From NCBI RefSeq assembly GCF_021044625.1, contig NZ_CP087999.1, forward strand, positions 1,133,001-1,197,000: a stretch of DNA of 64,000 nt, given 5' to 3'. The stretch is from Geomonas sp. RF6. Its GTDB lineage: Bacteria; Desulfobacterota; Desulfuromonadia; Geobacterales; Geobacteraceae. Position numbers and translations under genes: made by a program. The notes beneath the pieces are model-generated. The model saw only the letters and a list, made by a program, of their open reading frames with translations. It did no database searches and had not been told where the DNA came from. Positions 46,685-55,743 of the stretch are shown piece by piece. Position 1 is the stretch's first letter. Each line of letters opens with the position of its first letter.

Positions 46685-47443
46685 CTACGGGAGCGATAAA
46701 CGGAATTGAAACGTTGCAGTCGAGGATTCCAAGGTGCCGTCCCTGAAGCTCCGCTCCACAAAAGTGAGCGTCCCCTCCCGGTCGAGAAGCAAGACGGTGG
46801 AGCAGCGGGTACCAAAGGCAGCGCCCCGCATGAAGATCGGCGAGCGCTGCGTCTCCCCCTCTTCCTCGCCCCCCGCCGTCGCAGAGTCGGGGATCGTGGC
46901 GTCGGAGAGTATGGCGAGGAGATCCTCCACGGAGAAGGGGGCCGCCAGCGCCTGCGCCAGAAGGCGCACCCCCCGCATCGTCTTTGGCCACGGCGCTTCC
47001 ACCCCGTGGTTGCTGATGCCATGGAACCCCGGGGTGAGCCTCACGCTGCTGTCGGCGCTGTTGCTATATAGATACAGGTCGGATCGGTCGCCGAGCAGGA
47101 GATTGAAGCCGTTATAGTTCCCCCCTCGCCTTCCGAGTTCTTCGACATATGCCGGAGGGGGCTCAGCGCTGAAGAGGAAATCGGTGACCAGGTTGCCGCG
47201 GGTGGGGGCGTCGGCACGGAACGGACGGCCGTCCCGGAGATTGGTCACCGCCGCAAGACGCCCCTGCCGGGTCACCCCGAGCCACGTCCCCCCCTGCAAC
47301 AGGTCCTTTCCCGCCAGCACCCCCGGTGCATCCTCCCAGAAAGCGGCTGGAGCGGACGGACGGGCATACAACTCGTCGCGGTTCGCGGCAAGGACCAGCG
47401 GGTAGCGCGGATGAACCCGATTCGCCAGCAGGATCAGACACAC
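46685..47443 (-). CDS. NRDE (TANGO2-like) family protein
   Basis: 252 residues. The family motif is in LVLAANRDELYARPSAPA. I place the start at GTG 47443, with GGAGG 5 bases upstream, so that Cys becomes residue 2 (CLILLANR), the conserved N-terminal Cys of NRDE/TANGO2 proteins. An ATG at 47467 would give a longer, non-conserved start. GGTWLGV, AVTNLRDG, GGNYNGFNLLLGD and GISNH are also conserved. The family may handle heme or lipids; the function is not settled. Confidence 0.85.
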   Translation of the reverse strand: MCLILLANRVHPRYPLVLAANRDELYARPSAPAAFWEDAPGVLAGKDLLQGGTWLGVTRQGRLAAVTNLRDGRPFRADAPTRGNLVTDFLFSAEPPPAYVEELGRRGGNYNGFNLLLGDRSDLYLYSNSADSSVRLTPGFHGISNHGVEAPWPKTMRGVRLLAQALAAPFSVEDLLAILSDATIPDSATAGGEEEGETQRSPIFMRGAAFGTRCSTVLLLDREGTLTFVERSFRDGTLESSTATFQFRLSLP

Positions 47444-47593
47444 GAGAGAGCCTCCATGTGCGCTCATGGTATCTCGTTGCCCCCTTTTTGCCAAGCACGG
47501 ACGGAGGTGCCGCGGCAGAAGACGCGGTTGCAGGGATGGCGGGCAGTTTACCCGCGCGCGGCTTCACGGTACACTGTGAGCGGGGGGGCGGAA

Positions 47594-49000
47594 ATGGACA
47601 AGGGGAAGGAGATCATCATCGTCGGATCGGGCTCCACCGCCTTTGCCGCGGCCTTGCGGGCCCAGGCGAAGGGTGCACAACCGATCATGATCGAAAAGAG
47701 CATGCTGGGGGGCACCTGCATCAACTGGGGGTGCATCCCCAGCAAGACGCTGATTCACGCCGCCCTCCTGCGCCACGAGGCGAAAAAGGGAGGGGGGATC
47801 GGGGTCGGGACCGGCACCGGCGACGTCGACTTCACCAGGGTGAACGCCCACAAGGCGGCCGTGGTGAAGCACCTGCGCAAGACCCGCTACCTCGACGTAC
47901 TGGAGAAGGTTCCCGACCTCAAGCTCATCAAAGGGAGTGCCCGCTTCCTTTCGAACGATACGCTGCAGGTCGGCAGCACTCTCCTCAAGGGGGACAGCTT
48001 CATCGTAGCCGTCGGCGGCGCCCCCCGCGTCCCAGCCATTCCTGGCCTCGAGACAGTCCCCTATCTCACCAGCAGAACAGCCCTCCTTCTGAAGAAACTC
48101 CCCTCGTCCCTCACCGTCATCGGCGGAGGAGTCATAGCGCTCGAGCTCGGGCAGATGTTCAGCCGCCTCGGGGTCCCCACCACCATTCTGGAGCACGGCG
48201 CGAGGCTCCTCCCGGGAGTGGAGGAAGAAGTGGTACTGGCGCTGTACCATTCCCTCGCCCAGGAGGGTCTGAAGATCGTGGTAAGGGCGGGCGTGGTGAA
48301 CGTGGAGCAGCGCGGCGGAGTTTGCATCGTGCAGGCCGAGGTGGACGGAACGGAGAAGGAATTTCTCTCCGACACCATTCTTGTAGCCACCGGGACCGCG
48401 CCGGCGACTGCCGGTATCGGGCTTGAAGCCGCGGGGGTGGAGCTGAACGGCAGGGGGTACATCAAGGTGGACCCGCAGATGCGCACCACAGCCCCGGGAA
48501 TCTGGGCCGCGGGGGATGTCACGGGGGGGATGCAGCTGGCGACGGTCGGCGCCCGCGAGGGGATAGCCGCAGTGGACAACATCCTGACGCCGGAATGCCG
48601 CTGCACCGTCGACTATCGCTCCATCCCCATGGCAATCTTCACAGATCCGGAGGTCGGAATGGTGGGGTATGGTGAAGGGAGCGCCAAGGAGGCGGGATTC
48701 GATGTCATCACCCACACGATCTCCGCCTCCGCGATCCCGAAGGCCCACGTCACCAGCGAGACGCGGGGGGCGATCAAGATCATCGCCGACAAGGTGAGCG
48801 GCAGGATCCTCGGGGTGCACCTCTGCTGCCACCGCGGAGCCGACATCATCAACGAGGCGGCGCTGGCGGTGCGCTTCCGCCTCACCGTTTCCGACCTCGC
48901 CGACACGCTGCACGTCTACCCTTCCATGGGGGAAGGTCTGAGACTCTGCGCCCAGGGGTTCCGCAGAGACCTCGACCGCCTCTCCTGCTGCGCCGAATGA
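47594..49000 (+). CDS. MerA-like pyridine nucleotide-disulfide oxidoreductase
   Basis: 468 residues. FAD site IIIVGSGSTAFAAALRA, redox disulfide GGTCINWGCIPSK, NAD(P) site TVIGGGVIALELGQMF, and GIWAAGDVTGG. The ending HVYPSMGEGLRLCAQGF with LSCCAE closely resembles mercuric reductase, which uses a terminal Cys pair to hand Hg(II) to the active site. The N-terminal metal-binding HMA domain is absent, and no merR, merT or merP is near. It is probably a chromosomal Hg(II) reductase; dihydrolipoamide dehydrogenase is less likely because of the CC tail. Confidence 0.8.
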   Translation: MDKGKEIIIVGSGSTAFAAALRAQAKGAQPIMIEKSMLGGTCINWGCIPSKTLIHAALLRHEAKKGGGIGVGTGTGDVDFTRVNAHKAAVVKHLRKTRYLDVLEKVPDLKLIKGSARFLSNDTLQVGSTLLKGDSFIVAVGGAPRVPAIPGLETVPYLTSRTALLLKKLPSSLTVIGGGVIALELGQMFSRLGVPTTILEHGARLLPGVEEEVVLALYHSLAQEGLKIVVRAGVVNVEQRGGVCIVQAEVDGTEKEFLSDTILVATGTAPATAGIGLEAAGVELNGRGYIKVDPQMRTTAPGIWAAGDVTGGMQLATVGAREGIAAVDNILTPECRCTVDYRSIPMAIFTDPEVGMVGYGEGSAKEAGFDVITHTISASAIPKAHVTSETRGAIKIIADKVSGRILGVHLCCHRGADIINEAALAVRFRLTVSDLADTLHVYPSMGEGLRLCAQGFRRDLDRLSCCAE

Positions 49001-49140
49001 GGCTGCAGGGGGAGCACCCACCCCTTCTTTTGCGCCGACCAATGCGGACATTCTCATTGACAAGGCGTTTACGACAGCCTACGATATGCCGCGCTGCGGT
49101 TGACTGCGGCGGGGGCGTTCGCCCCGGGGAGGGATGTTTG

Positions 49141-50178
49141 ATGGGTGCGGAGATTCTCTTTGTCGACGACAACCGGCTGATCCTCGAGATCGCCAAGGAC
49201 CTCTTCCTGGAAAGGGGAGTCAGCATCCTCACCGCCTGCAACGCGGCGGAGGCGCTGGAGCTCTTCCAGGAGAAGGAGATCGCGGTCGTCGTCTCCGACA
49301 ACCACATGCCCGGGATGTCCGGGCTCGAGTTTCTCTCCGCGCTGAAAGAAATCTCCCCCGAGACGATAAAGGTTCTCATGTCGGCGTATGCGGACCTCGC
49401 CACCGCACTCGCGGCGATAAACAGCAGCGAGGTATTCCGCTATCTCCTGAAACCGTGGAATGAAGAGGAAGTGATCGAGGTGGTGGAGGAGGGGGTGCGC
49501 CGCTACCACCTGATGAACACGGTGAGGCGCGAGGACGACAACGTGCTGCGCTCCCTGGCGCAGACGATAGAGCTGAAGGACCCGAGCACCCGCGGACACT
49601 GCGACCGGGTGGCGATCTACGCCCTGAAGATCGCGGAGTACATGCGCCTTCCAAAGGAAGTCCAGAGGCAGATAAAGTACGGCAGCTGGCTGCACGACTG
49701 CGGCAAGATAGGCATCTCCGAATTCATCCTGAACGGGGAGAGGACCCTCACGGACGAGGAGTTCGAGACGATGAAGATGCACGCGGTGTGGGGCGCCGAC
49801 GTCGCGGCGAAGGCGGAGCTCTCCGCGGTAGCCCGCAACATCATCCAGTACCACCACGAAAAGTACAACGGCACCGGCTACCCCGACGGTCTTTCCGGCA
49901 CCGGCATCCCGCTGGAGGCGCGGATCGTGGCGGTCGCCGACGTCTACGACGCCCTCACCATGGACCGCCCCTACCGCAAGGGGTATCCGGTCCCGGAGGC
50001 GAGGGAGATCATCAGGCGACAGGGTGGCATCGACCTCGATCCGGAGGTGGTGGAGATCTTCCTTTCCGTGGTGGATAAGGAGCAGATACCGCTGGCGAAG
50101 GAAAACCAGGAAGAGATCGGCCTCGTACTTTCCCATGAGCGCGGCACTCCCCACCCCCACGGCGGCGCTACCGCCTGA
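49141..50178 (+). CDS. Response regulator with HD-GYP phosphodiesterase domain
   Basis: 345 residues. The receiver has ILFVDDNR and the Asp in VVVSDNHMPGMSG. The HD-GYP domain has GHCDRVAIYALKIAE, LHDCGKIGI and HHEKYNGTGYPDGLSG, with all metal and GYP residues present. It should hydrolyse cyclic di-GMP (or another cyclic dinucleotide) when phosphorylated. GGGGAGGG lies 8 bases before the ATG. The partner kinase is not adjacent. Confidence 0.92.
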   Translation: MGAEILFVDDNRLILEIAKDLFLERGVSILTACNAAEALELFQEKEIAVVVSDNHMPGMSGLEFLSALKEISPETIKVLMSAYADLATALAAINSSEVFRYLLKPWNEEEVIEVVEEGVRRYHLMNTVRREDDNVLRSLAQTIELKDPSTRGHCDRVAIYALKIAEYMRLPKEVQRQIKYGSWLHDCGKIGISEFILNGERTLTDEEFETMKMHAVWGADVAAKAELSAVARNIIQYHHEKYNGTGYPDGLSGTGIPLEARIVAVADVYDALTMDRPYRKGYPVPEAREIIRRQGGIDLDPEVVEIFLSVVDKEQIPLAKENQEEIGLVLSHERGTPHPHGGATA

Positions 50179-50225
50179 CCCGGGAAGCCGCTCGCGCGGA
50201 GCTTCGCGCCCCCCTCATCCCGCCC

Positions 50226-51068
50226 TTACTGCGGGAACCACCTTCTTACCACGAAACCTTTCCTCCCCGGCGTATCCGCCACCCAGGCGTCCAGCGGCTG
50301 CCGGCTCTTCATCAGCTTGGCCAGAGCCCCCTTCAGCGGCGCCCTGTGCACACCTCCCCCTCCCGCACAACCCATGGTGCTCTCGATCAGTGTCTCCCGG
50401 TCGAGCACGATCATGACATGACCTTTCCACACCAGTAGATCGAGAGGACGCAGCCGGCGAGCGAGCTCATCGGCGGAGAGCCCCGCTGCCGGCACGGCGC
50501 TGCCGTACGAGGTGAGGGCGGAGGTGTTTCTCGGCGTGTACCCGCCGGTCGCCTCATAGAGCAGGCCGGAGCAGTCGACACCCGCCAGGGGGTCTCCCTT
50601 CGGATAGTAGCGGGCAAGGAGGGGGACGCCATCCTTCACATTCCCCCCCCACACATACGGCTTCCCGAGAGGGGCGAGAAGCGCGCGCTGCACCTCGGAA
50701 AGGGGGGGGAGACGGCGGGGGCGCTCGGAGTGACCCTCCTCAACCGGCGCGACAAAGCGGGCATCGACATAGTAGCCGGTAGAGGTCGGATAGGGGTAGT
50801 CGCTGGTGGTGACGCGGTAGACGCGGACGCCGCCGGTGGTCTCCTCACCCTCGACCCGGAAGAGGGTGCCGGTGAGCGCGACGAACTCGATCGGGCGCAC
50901 CCCGCGGCAGGGGTCGAGTTCCACGGAGCCGCCGAAAACGGTGGCGAAGTCCGGGGTGTTGAGGACCGGTACCGGCGAGGTGGCTACCGCGTATCGGGGA
51001 GCGCCCCCCGCAGCGGCACTCGCAGCGAACGCCAGGAGAAGAAGAAGGGAAAGGAAAAGGGATTTCAT
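50226..51068 (-). CDS. Exported NlpC/P60 family peptidoglycan hydrolase
   Basis: 280 residues with a signal peptide (LFLSLLLLLAFAASAAAG). An SH3-like region (about 30-110) is followed by an NlpC/P60 domain: YVWGGN, the catalytic Cys in LAGVDCSGLLYEA, and the His in WKGHVMIVLD. This arrangement resembles YkfC-type gamma-D-glutamyl-diamino acid endopeptidases. It probably trims wall peptides in the periplasm. A repeat element lies just upstream. Confidence 0.85.
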   Translation of the reverse strand: MKSLFLSLLLLLAFAASAAAGGAPRYAVATSPVPVLNTPDFATVFGGSVELDPCRGVRPIEFVALTGTLFRVEGEETTGGVRVYRVTTSDYPYPTSTGYYVDARFVAPVEEGHSERPRRLPPLSEVQRALLAPLGKPYVWGGNVKDGVPLLARYYPKGDPLAGVDCSGLLYEATGGYTPRNTSALTSYGSAVPAAGLSADELARRLRPLDLLVWKGHVMIVLDRETLIESTMGCAGGGGVHRAPLKGALAKLMKSRQPLDAWVADTPGRKGFVVRRWFPQ

Positions 51069-51123
51069 ACGCTACCTCCGGCTAAAAAGAGGTTCTCCAG
51101 AAAAGGAGAGAGTCAGTCCGAAC

Positions 51124-51225
51124 GTCCCCTCCCCCCTTGCGGGGGAGGGACAGGGTAGGGGGGAAGGTGCCACCATTCCGATAGATGTCAACGTGCCCTG
51201 TCCTTCTCCTGTCAAGGGAGGGGAA
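51124..51225. repeat. Inverted-repeat element, copy B
   Basis: CCCCTCCCCCCTTGCGGGGG starts the left arm (51127-51163), and CCCTGTCCTTCTCCTGTCAA begins the right arm (51196-51224). The centre CACCATTCCGATAGATGTCA resembles that of copy A at 35939. It lies between two divergent-looking, same-strand genes and has no reading frame. Confidence 0.65.
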
Positions 51226-51262
51226 CTTCCTGACGCAGGCCCTCCGGCATTGCACGATGAGC

Positions 51263-52330
51263 CTAAAAAGAAGCCTTTGGGGGCGTGACGGTGGCACCGC
51301 GGGGGACGGAAGCGGCCTCCTGCGGCAGGGGTCGCAGATTGGGGACGGGGCACTGGTCGTTTGCGAAGGCGGCAGCGAGCGGTAGGAGGCGCCAGCGCCC
51401 GGTGCGCAGGATGGGGAGCGCGAGAGCGATCCCTTTCGGCTCGTTGCCGTTCCCGTGCACCAGCACGATGCTCCCCTGCCGCGGGTGCTCTCCTTTGGCA
51501 AGCCACGCCTCGCTCCCCACCGGAATGAGGGAGAGCTCGCGCAGGCGCTTCATGGTGGCGGTGTCGGCAACGAGACCCGGAAAACGGAAGAAGGGGGAAG
51601 GGGTCAATCCGTGCGCCAGGAGGAGCCGCTCCAGTTCCAGAACCTCGGCATCGAAATTTGTGCCCGGGGTGAGGAGGAAGTTTCGCTCCAGCGGCGTCTT
51701 CGGCGCGTACACATGATGGTACGAGTGGTTCACCCAGGTGATGGAAAGCCGTCCCGCTGCGCTCTCACCTTTCAGAAAGGCGAGCTCCTCCGGATGGTTC
51801 TCCAGCCACAACCCCGAGATCGCCACCGCCACCGGTGCACCTTTCCCGTACCCGTGCGCCTGCGCCGCCGCCTCGGCGGCAAGGAAGAGCTCCCGCTCGA
51901 ACTGCCGCTTCGAGGGACAGAGATCGACGGTGAGGAAGATGCCGTCCCCCGCGCCGCGGACCGCGCCATGGTTCTGCAGCCGGCACGGAGGGGCGGTGCC
52001 GTGCTCGAGCGCCGTCAGGTACGGCGTGCCCGAAAGCGTCTCCCAGGGGGGGGCGGGAAGGAGGGAGACCTGCGACACCGGACGGAGCGCCGTCTCCAGT
52101 GTGTACGGGTCGACGGTGAGGAAAAGGGGAATGCCGTCGCGGCGCAGACTCCGTATCGCCACCAGCGGCTTCCCCCCCGGTCCGACACCTGTCTGCGATA
52201 TGACCCGGTAATCGGTAATGGCTGAGACATCTGCATACCCTGCACGAGGGGCAACAAAAAGAGCGCACAAAAGCAAACCGGCAAGGGCAGCTGCGCTGAG
52301 CAGGCTCCTTGCCGGACACAGCAGTTTCAT
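51263..52330 (-). CDS. Exported polysaccharide deacetylase-like protein
   Basis: 355 residues with a signal peptide (about 1-33). NodB-homology features are present but degenerate: VDLCPS where TFDDGP is usual, the metal pair in NHSYHH, and FFRFPGL with the conserved Arg. A late SIVLVHGN fits motif 5. An N-terminal region of about 120 residues is unmatched. It may remove acetyl groups from a wall or capsule polymer, or be inactive. It is followed by the NlpC/P60 gene, so both may act on the envelope. Confidence 0.75.
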   Translation of the reverse strand: MKLLCPARSLLSAAALAGLLLCALFVAPRAGYADVSAITDYRVISQTGVGPGGKPLVAIRSLRRDGIPLFLTVDPYTLETALRPVSQVSLLPAPPWETLSGTPYLTALEHGTAPPCRLQNHGAVRGAGDGIFLTVDLCPSKRQFERELFLAAEAAAQAHGYGKGAPVAVAISGLWLENHPEELAFLKGESAAGRLSITWVNHSYHHVYAPKTPLERNFLLTPGTNFDAEVLELERLLLAHGLTPSPFFRFPGLVADTATMKRLRELSLIPVGSEAWLAKGEHPRQGSIVLVHGNGNEPKGIALALPILRTGRWRLLPLAAAFANDQCPVPNLRPLPQEAASVPRGATVTPPKASF

Positions 52331-52339
52331 GGTTCTCCT

Positions 52340-53110
52340 TTAAACGAGTACGGAGCGGAGGGCTTCTTCGATTTTTGCGACATCAACCTTCGTATTGAAG
52401 CAGGGGCCGAAGGGGCGGTCGTTCAGGACACCTATAACGGGGAGGGGGTAGCAGTCCTTGATGCCGGAGGTGAGGTCGCGCTCGCACGCCACCGCCAGCA
52501 CCAGCTTCGGACGCTTCTCGATGATGACCTTTCGTGCCAGGGTCCCCCCGGTGGCGACCGAAATGTCCACGCCGTACTTCTGGGCGAGGTCGGCAAGTCC
52601 CATAATGTCGCACCGCCCGCAGCGCAGGCATTTGCTGATCTCGCCGGTAACCTTTATCTCGCACTCGGAGAGCTGCAGGCAGTGGGGGAGGAGGATCAGG
52701 ATGCGGTCCGGCTTGATCTTCAGCTTCTGGCTCGCCACGAGGCTGTTGTTCATGGCGACGAAAGACTGGCGGATGGAGTCCTTGGAGATGCCGCACAGCC
52801 TGCCGATCTGCTCGATGAGCGGCAGGAGGAACTTGATCACCACCCCGCGCATGAAGCGGGTGAAGAGGATGTCCTTCCCGAGAGCGGTGGTCAGAACCAG
52901 GAGGAGCGTCCCGAGGAGTGCTATCCCCGAGAGGACGCTGAAAAGGACCCCGATCAGACGGGGGAGGTCCGGATGTATGTTGGCAAGCCCCTTGGTGGGG
53001 ATCCACCATCCGAGATAGATGAGCCCGACCAGAAGAAGGCAGGTGCCCCCCATCAGGGCCACGAAGATCCTCTTCTTGGGCGGTTGCGGAGGCGATGCGG
53101 TTCCTGTCAA
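52340..53110 (-). CDS. DUF116 family membrane protein
   Basis: 256 residues. Two membrane helices (about 14-36 and 50-72), then a soluble domain with conserved Cys: LLPHCLQLSEC, KCLRCGRCDI, AVACERDL and CYPLP with GPCFNT. The arrangement fits DUF116 and suggests an iron-sulfur or zinc site. Function unknown. Its start overlaps the fmt stop by 4 bases, placing it in the def-fmt operon. Confidence 0.88.
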   Translation of the reverse strand: MTGTASPPQPPKKRIFVALMGGTCLLLVGLIYLGWWIPTKGLANIHPDLPRLIGVLFSVLSGIALLGTLLLVLTTALGKDILFTRFMRGVVIKFLLPLIEQIGRLCGISKDSIRQSFVAMNNSLVASQKLKIKPDRILILLPHCLQLSECEIKVTGEISKCLRCGRCDIMGLADLAQKYGVDISVATGGTLARKVIIEKRPKLVLAVACERDLTSGIKDCYPLPVIGVLNDRPFGPCFNTKVDVAKIEEALRSVLV

Positions 53111-54057
53111 GCTGCTACCTCTTTCCGTTCAAGTCGTACACCCGGCTCCATCTTGCAGCCGGCCAAAAATTGCGCCGCGTCGAGCCGCTTCTTCCCTTCA
53201 AGCTGCAGCTCTTCGATAACGACGCTCCCGCTGCCGCAGGCGACCGTGATCCCGTCGCGCCCCGCGCAAAGGACAACCCCCGGCTCTCCCCCCTCGCTGG
53301 AGGTCCGCACCCGGTACACCTTCAGGAGCTTGTCGCCGAGATAGCTGTAGGCGCCGGGCCACGGAGTCATGCCGCGCACCAGGTTCTTCACCGCAACCGC
53401 GTCCCTGCTCCAGTCGATGAGGCCGTCCTCCTTCTTGAGGATCGGCGCGTAGCACGACAGGTCGTCGCACTGCGGCTCCGGCTGCAGCTCCTCCTGAACC
53501 AGGGCATCCAGAGTCTCCGCGAGGGCGTCGGCGCCGATCTGCGCCAGCCGATCGTGCAGGCTCTGGGTATCCTCGTCCGGGTCGATCGGGGTGGTCTTCT
53601 TGAGGAGCATGTCCCCGGTATCGAGCCCCACGTCCATGAGCATGGTGGTGACACCGGTCTCCTGCTCGCCGTTCACGATGACCCAGTTAAGCGGCGCGGC
53701 GCCGCGGTAGCGCGGGAGGAGTGAGGCGTGGACGTTGATGCAGCCGTAGCGGGGGATGTCGAGAAGCGCCTTTGGCAGGATCTGCCCGAAGGCCACCACC
53801 ACGATCAGATCGGGGGCGAGAGTCCGGATCTCCTCTATCGCCTCGGGGTGGCGCACCTTCACCGGCTGCAGGACAGGGATACCAGCCCCTTCGGCAAGGA
53901 CCTTCACCGGCGGCGGGAGGGTCTGCTGCCCCCTCCCCTTCGGGCGGTCCGGCTGGGTCACCACCGCGACGACGTTCTCGCCGCGGTCGATCAGCTTTTG
54001 CAACGTGGGACAAGCGAAACCGGGGGTTCCCATGAAGATGATACGAAGTCCTGTCAT
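53107..54057 (-). CDS. fmt: Methionyl-tRNA formyltransferase
   Basis: 316 residues. IIFMGTPGFACPTL, TQPDRPKGRG, VVVAFGQILPK and the folate site INVHASLLPRYRGAAPLNW with the following MLMDVGLDTGDML are diagnostic. The C-terminal domain has TPWPGAYSY. It formylates Met-tRNA for initiation. It overlaps def by 4 bases and DUF116 by 4 bases. Confidence 0.97.
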   Translation of the reverse strand: MTGLRIIFMGTPGFACPTLQKLIDRGENVVAVVTQPDRPKGRGQQTLPPPVKVLAEGAGIPVLQPVKVRHPEAIEEIRTLAPDLIVVVAFGQILPKALLDIPRYGCINVHASLLPRYRGAAPLNWVIVNGEQETGVTTMLMDVGLDTGDMLLKKTTPIDPDEDTQSLHDRLAQIGADALAETLDALVQEELQPEPQCDDLSCYAPILKKEDGLIDWSRDAVAVKNLVRGMTPWPGAYSYLGDKLLKVYRVRTSSEGGEPGVVLCAGRDGITVACGSGSVVIEELQLEGKKRLDAAQFLAGCKMEPGVRLERKEVAA

Positions 54058-54566
54058 TCGACTTCCTTATCTTCGAGGAGGCGGGACTGCCGCTTGCGGA
54101 ACATGCTGCGCTTCAGAGGGGAGAGGTGATCCACAAAGAGGACACCGTCCAGATGGTCGATCTCGTGCTGGAAGGCGATCGCCAGGAGGCCGTCGGCGCG
54201 GTAGGTGACCTCTTCCCCTTCCAGGTTGAGGGCCTTCGCCACGACGCGGGCATGCCTGCGCACGTTCGCTGCGTACTTCGGCACCGAAAGGCACCCTTCC
54301 TCTTCGTACGACTCACCTTCGGCGTGGACTATGACCGGATTGATGGCCACTATCAGGTCCGAAGGCTCGTCCTGCCCAGAGATGTCGATCACCACGACGC
54401 GCTGGTGCACCCCGATCTGCGGTGCGGCGAGGCCGACCCCGGGGGCAGCGTACATGGTCTCAGCCATGTCGCGGACCAGTTCCCTTATCTTGTCATTTAT
54501 CACCGTTACCGGATGCGACAGCTTTTTCAGCTCCGGGTCGGGATAGGTAAGAATAGTGCGTATCAT
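54054..54566 (-). CDS. def: Peptide deformylase
   Basis: 170 residues. The three catalytic motifs are present: GVGLAAPQIG, EEGCLSVP and FQHEIDHLDG (HExxH metal site). It removes the formyl group from new proteins. It is first in def-fmt-DUF116 and perhaps continues to the envelope genes downstream. Confidence 0.97.
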   Translation of the reverse strand: MIRTILTYPDPELKKLSHPVTVINDKIRELVRDMAETMYAAPGVGLAAPQIGVHQRVVVIDISGQDEPSDLIVAINPVIVHAEGESYEEEGCLSVPKYAANVRRHARVVAKALNLEGEEVTYRADGLLAIAFQHEIDHLDGVLFVDHLSPLKRSMFRKRQSRLLEDKEVE

Positions 54567-54843
54567 AACTGTCCTTTTCGTCGGTTTGAGCTCGAAACAC
54601 TATATACAAGTTGGTGCTGAAAAATCAATTCTATTCCTCATGAAGGAACCGGCCTGCGCCTTTGCAAGGAGGGTGCGGAACTGCAGTTAAAACGGGGAGT
54701 GAATATCACACAGCAATTTTAGCATTGCAGCAAGGGGACAACCTTGGTAAGCTCACATCCGCCTCTTCGGCACGTTACATCGGCAGCGGGCGGAGGATTG
54801 CCGCAAACACCTTCAACACAGCATCTCATGGAGATACAGAGGA

Positions 54844-55464
54844 ATGAGCGAAACAGGAAGAGGCAAGGAACTCGGAGCACGCCTGCGCAGCGCGCGGCTC
54901 GCCCTGGGGCTGACCCAGAAGGAGTTCGCAGCTTCGCTCGGCATCGTACAGGGGTTTTTGAGCGGCATAGAATGCGGCAAGAAATACCCTTCCGATACCC
55001 TCCTCATTGCGCTCACCCACTGCTACGGCATCAATGCCGGGTGGCTGTCGGACGGGTCCGGGGAGATGTTTTCCGGTCGCGCGCCCGCCCCGCGGCACAA
55101 GGGGATAGCGCCGCTGCTGCACACCATACCGGAGGAGTTCCCCCCGGCAGCGGCGGGTGCTGAGTACGTCACCCTCCCCAACCTTCCCGACGGGTGCTAT
55201 GCCATCGTATGCTACGGCGACTTTATGGCGCCGACCATCCGGGATGGGGATCTCGTCATCTTCGCCCCGGAAGGGGAAAAGAAGAGCGGCGACATCCTCC
55301 TTGTCAACAATCGCTGGGGGGAGCCGATCCTGCGCAGGTTCCGGGTGAAGGGGGAGCAGGTGTACCTGGCACCGGACAACCCCTCCTATGCCCCTTTCAT
55401 CCCCGACGCCGGCACCCGCACCATAGGCGTGGTCGTGGAGGTATGGCGCAAGGTGCGAATCTGA
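54844..55464 (+). CDS. CI/LexA-like repressor with a degenerate S24 domain
   Basis: 206 residues. The N-terminal XRE helix-turn-helix (about 9-68) includes LGLTQKEFAASLGIVQGFLSGIE in family form. The C-terminal S24-like fold has GDFMAPTIRDGDLVIF: where active repressors have GDSM, this protein has Phe127 in place of the Ser nucleophile. The later region PILRRFRVKG has Arg where the general-base Lys is expected. Self-cleavage is therefore unlikely. It may act as a stable repressor or bind a partner. No phage genes are nearby. Confidence 0.82.
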   Translation: MSETGRGKELGARLRSARLALGLTQKEFAASLGIVQGFLSGIECGKKYPSDTLLIALTHCYGINAGWLSDGSGEMFSGRAPAPRHKGIAPLLHTIPEEFPPAAAGAEYVTLPNLPDGCYAIVCYGDFMAPTIRDGDLVIFAPEGEKKSGDILLVNNRWGEPILRRFRVKGEQVYLAPDNPSYAPFIPDAGTRTIGVVVEVWRKVRI

Positions 55465-55743
55465 GCTACGCCTCCCCTTTGTAGTACTGCATCGCCGAAA
55501 CCGGGCCCCGAAGCTCCCCCTTCAATCTCCCCCTCACGCCCCCCTCCCCCCGTCGTCCCCTCCGGCTGAGTATTTTAAAGACCACTAACTTTTGTAGTTG
55601 AAAAGAGCCGCAGCCTCCGGTATTTTAGCGCCCACTAACGTTGGGGGCGCCAGAGCAGCGAAGCCCTTGGGACGCATCCACCCGGCAGACGAAAGTAGAC
55701 CAAGTGAAGCAGCTCGTTCAAACCGTGTGAGGGGGGACCTGAC
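55465..55743. other. Intergenic region with a spaced direct repeat
   Basis: About 280 bases. No gene seen. The repeat at 55571-55647 is listed separately. Confidence 0.4.
55571..55647. repeat. Imperfect direct repeat, two units 50 bp apart
   Basis: TATTTTAAAGACCACTAAC (55571) and TATTTTAGCGCCCACTAAC (55621) share 16 of 19 positions; both are followed by a T-T-x-G stretch. The second unit is part of a hairpin (GCGCCC with GGGCGC). It lies between the repressor gene and a small gene, so operator sites are possible. Confidence 0.5.

Noticed and set aside
54844-55464. Remnant prophage signalled by the CI-like gene
   Set aside because: No integrase, terminase, structural or lysis genes and no attachment repeats were found on either side.
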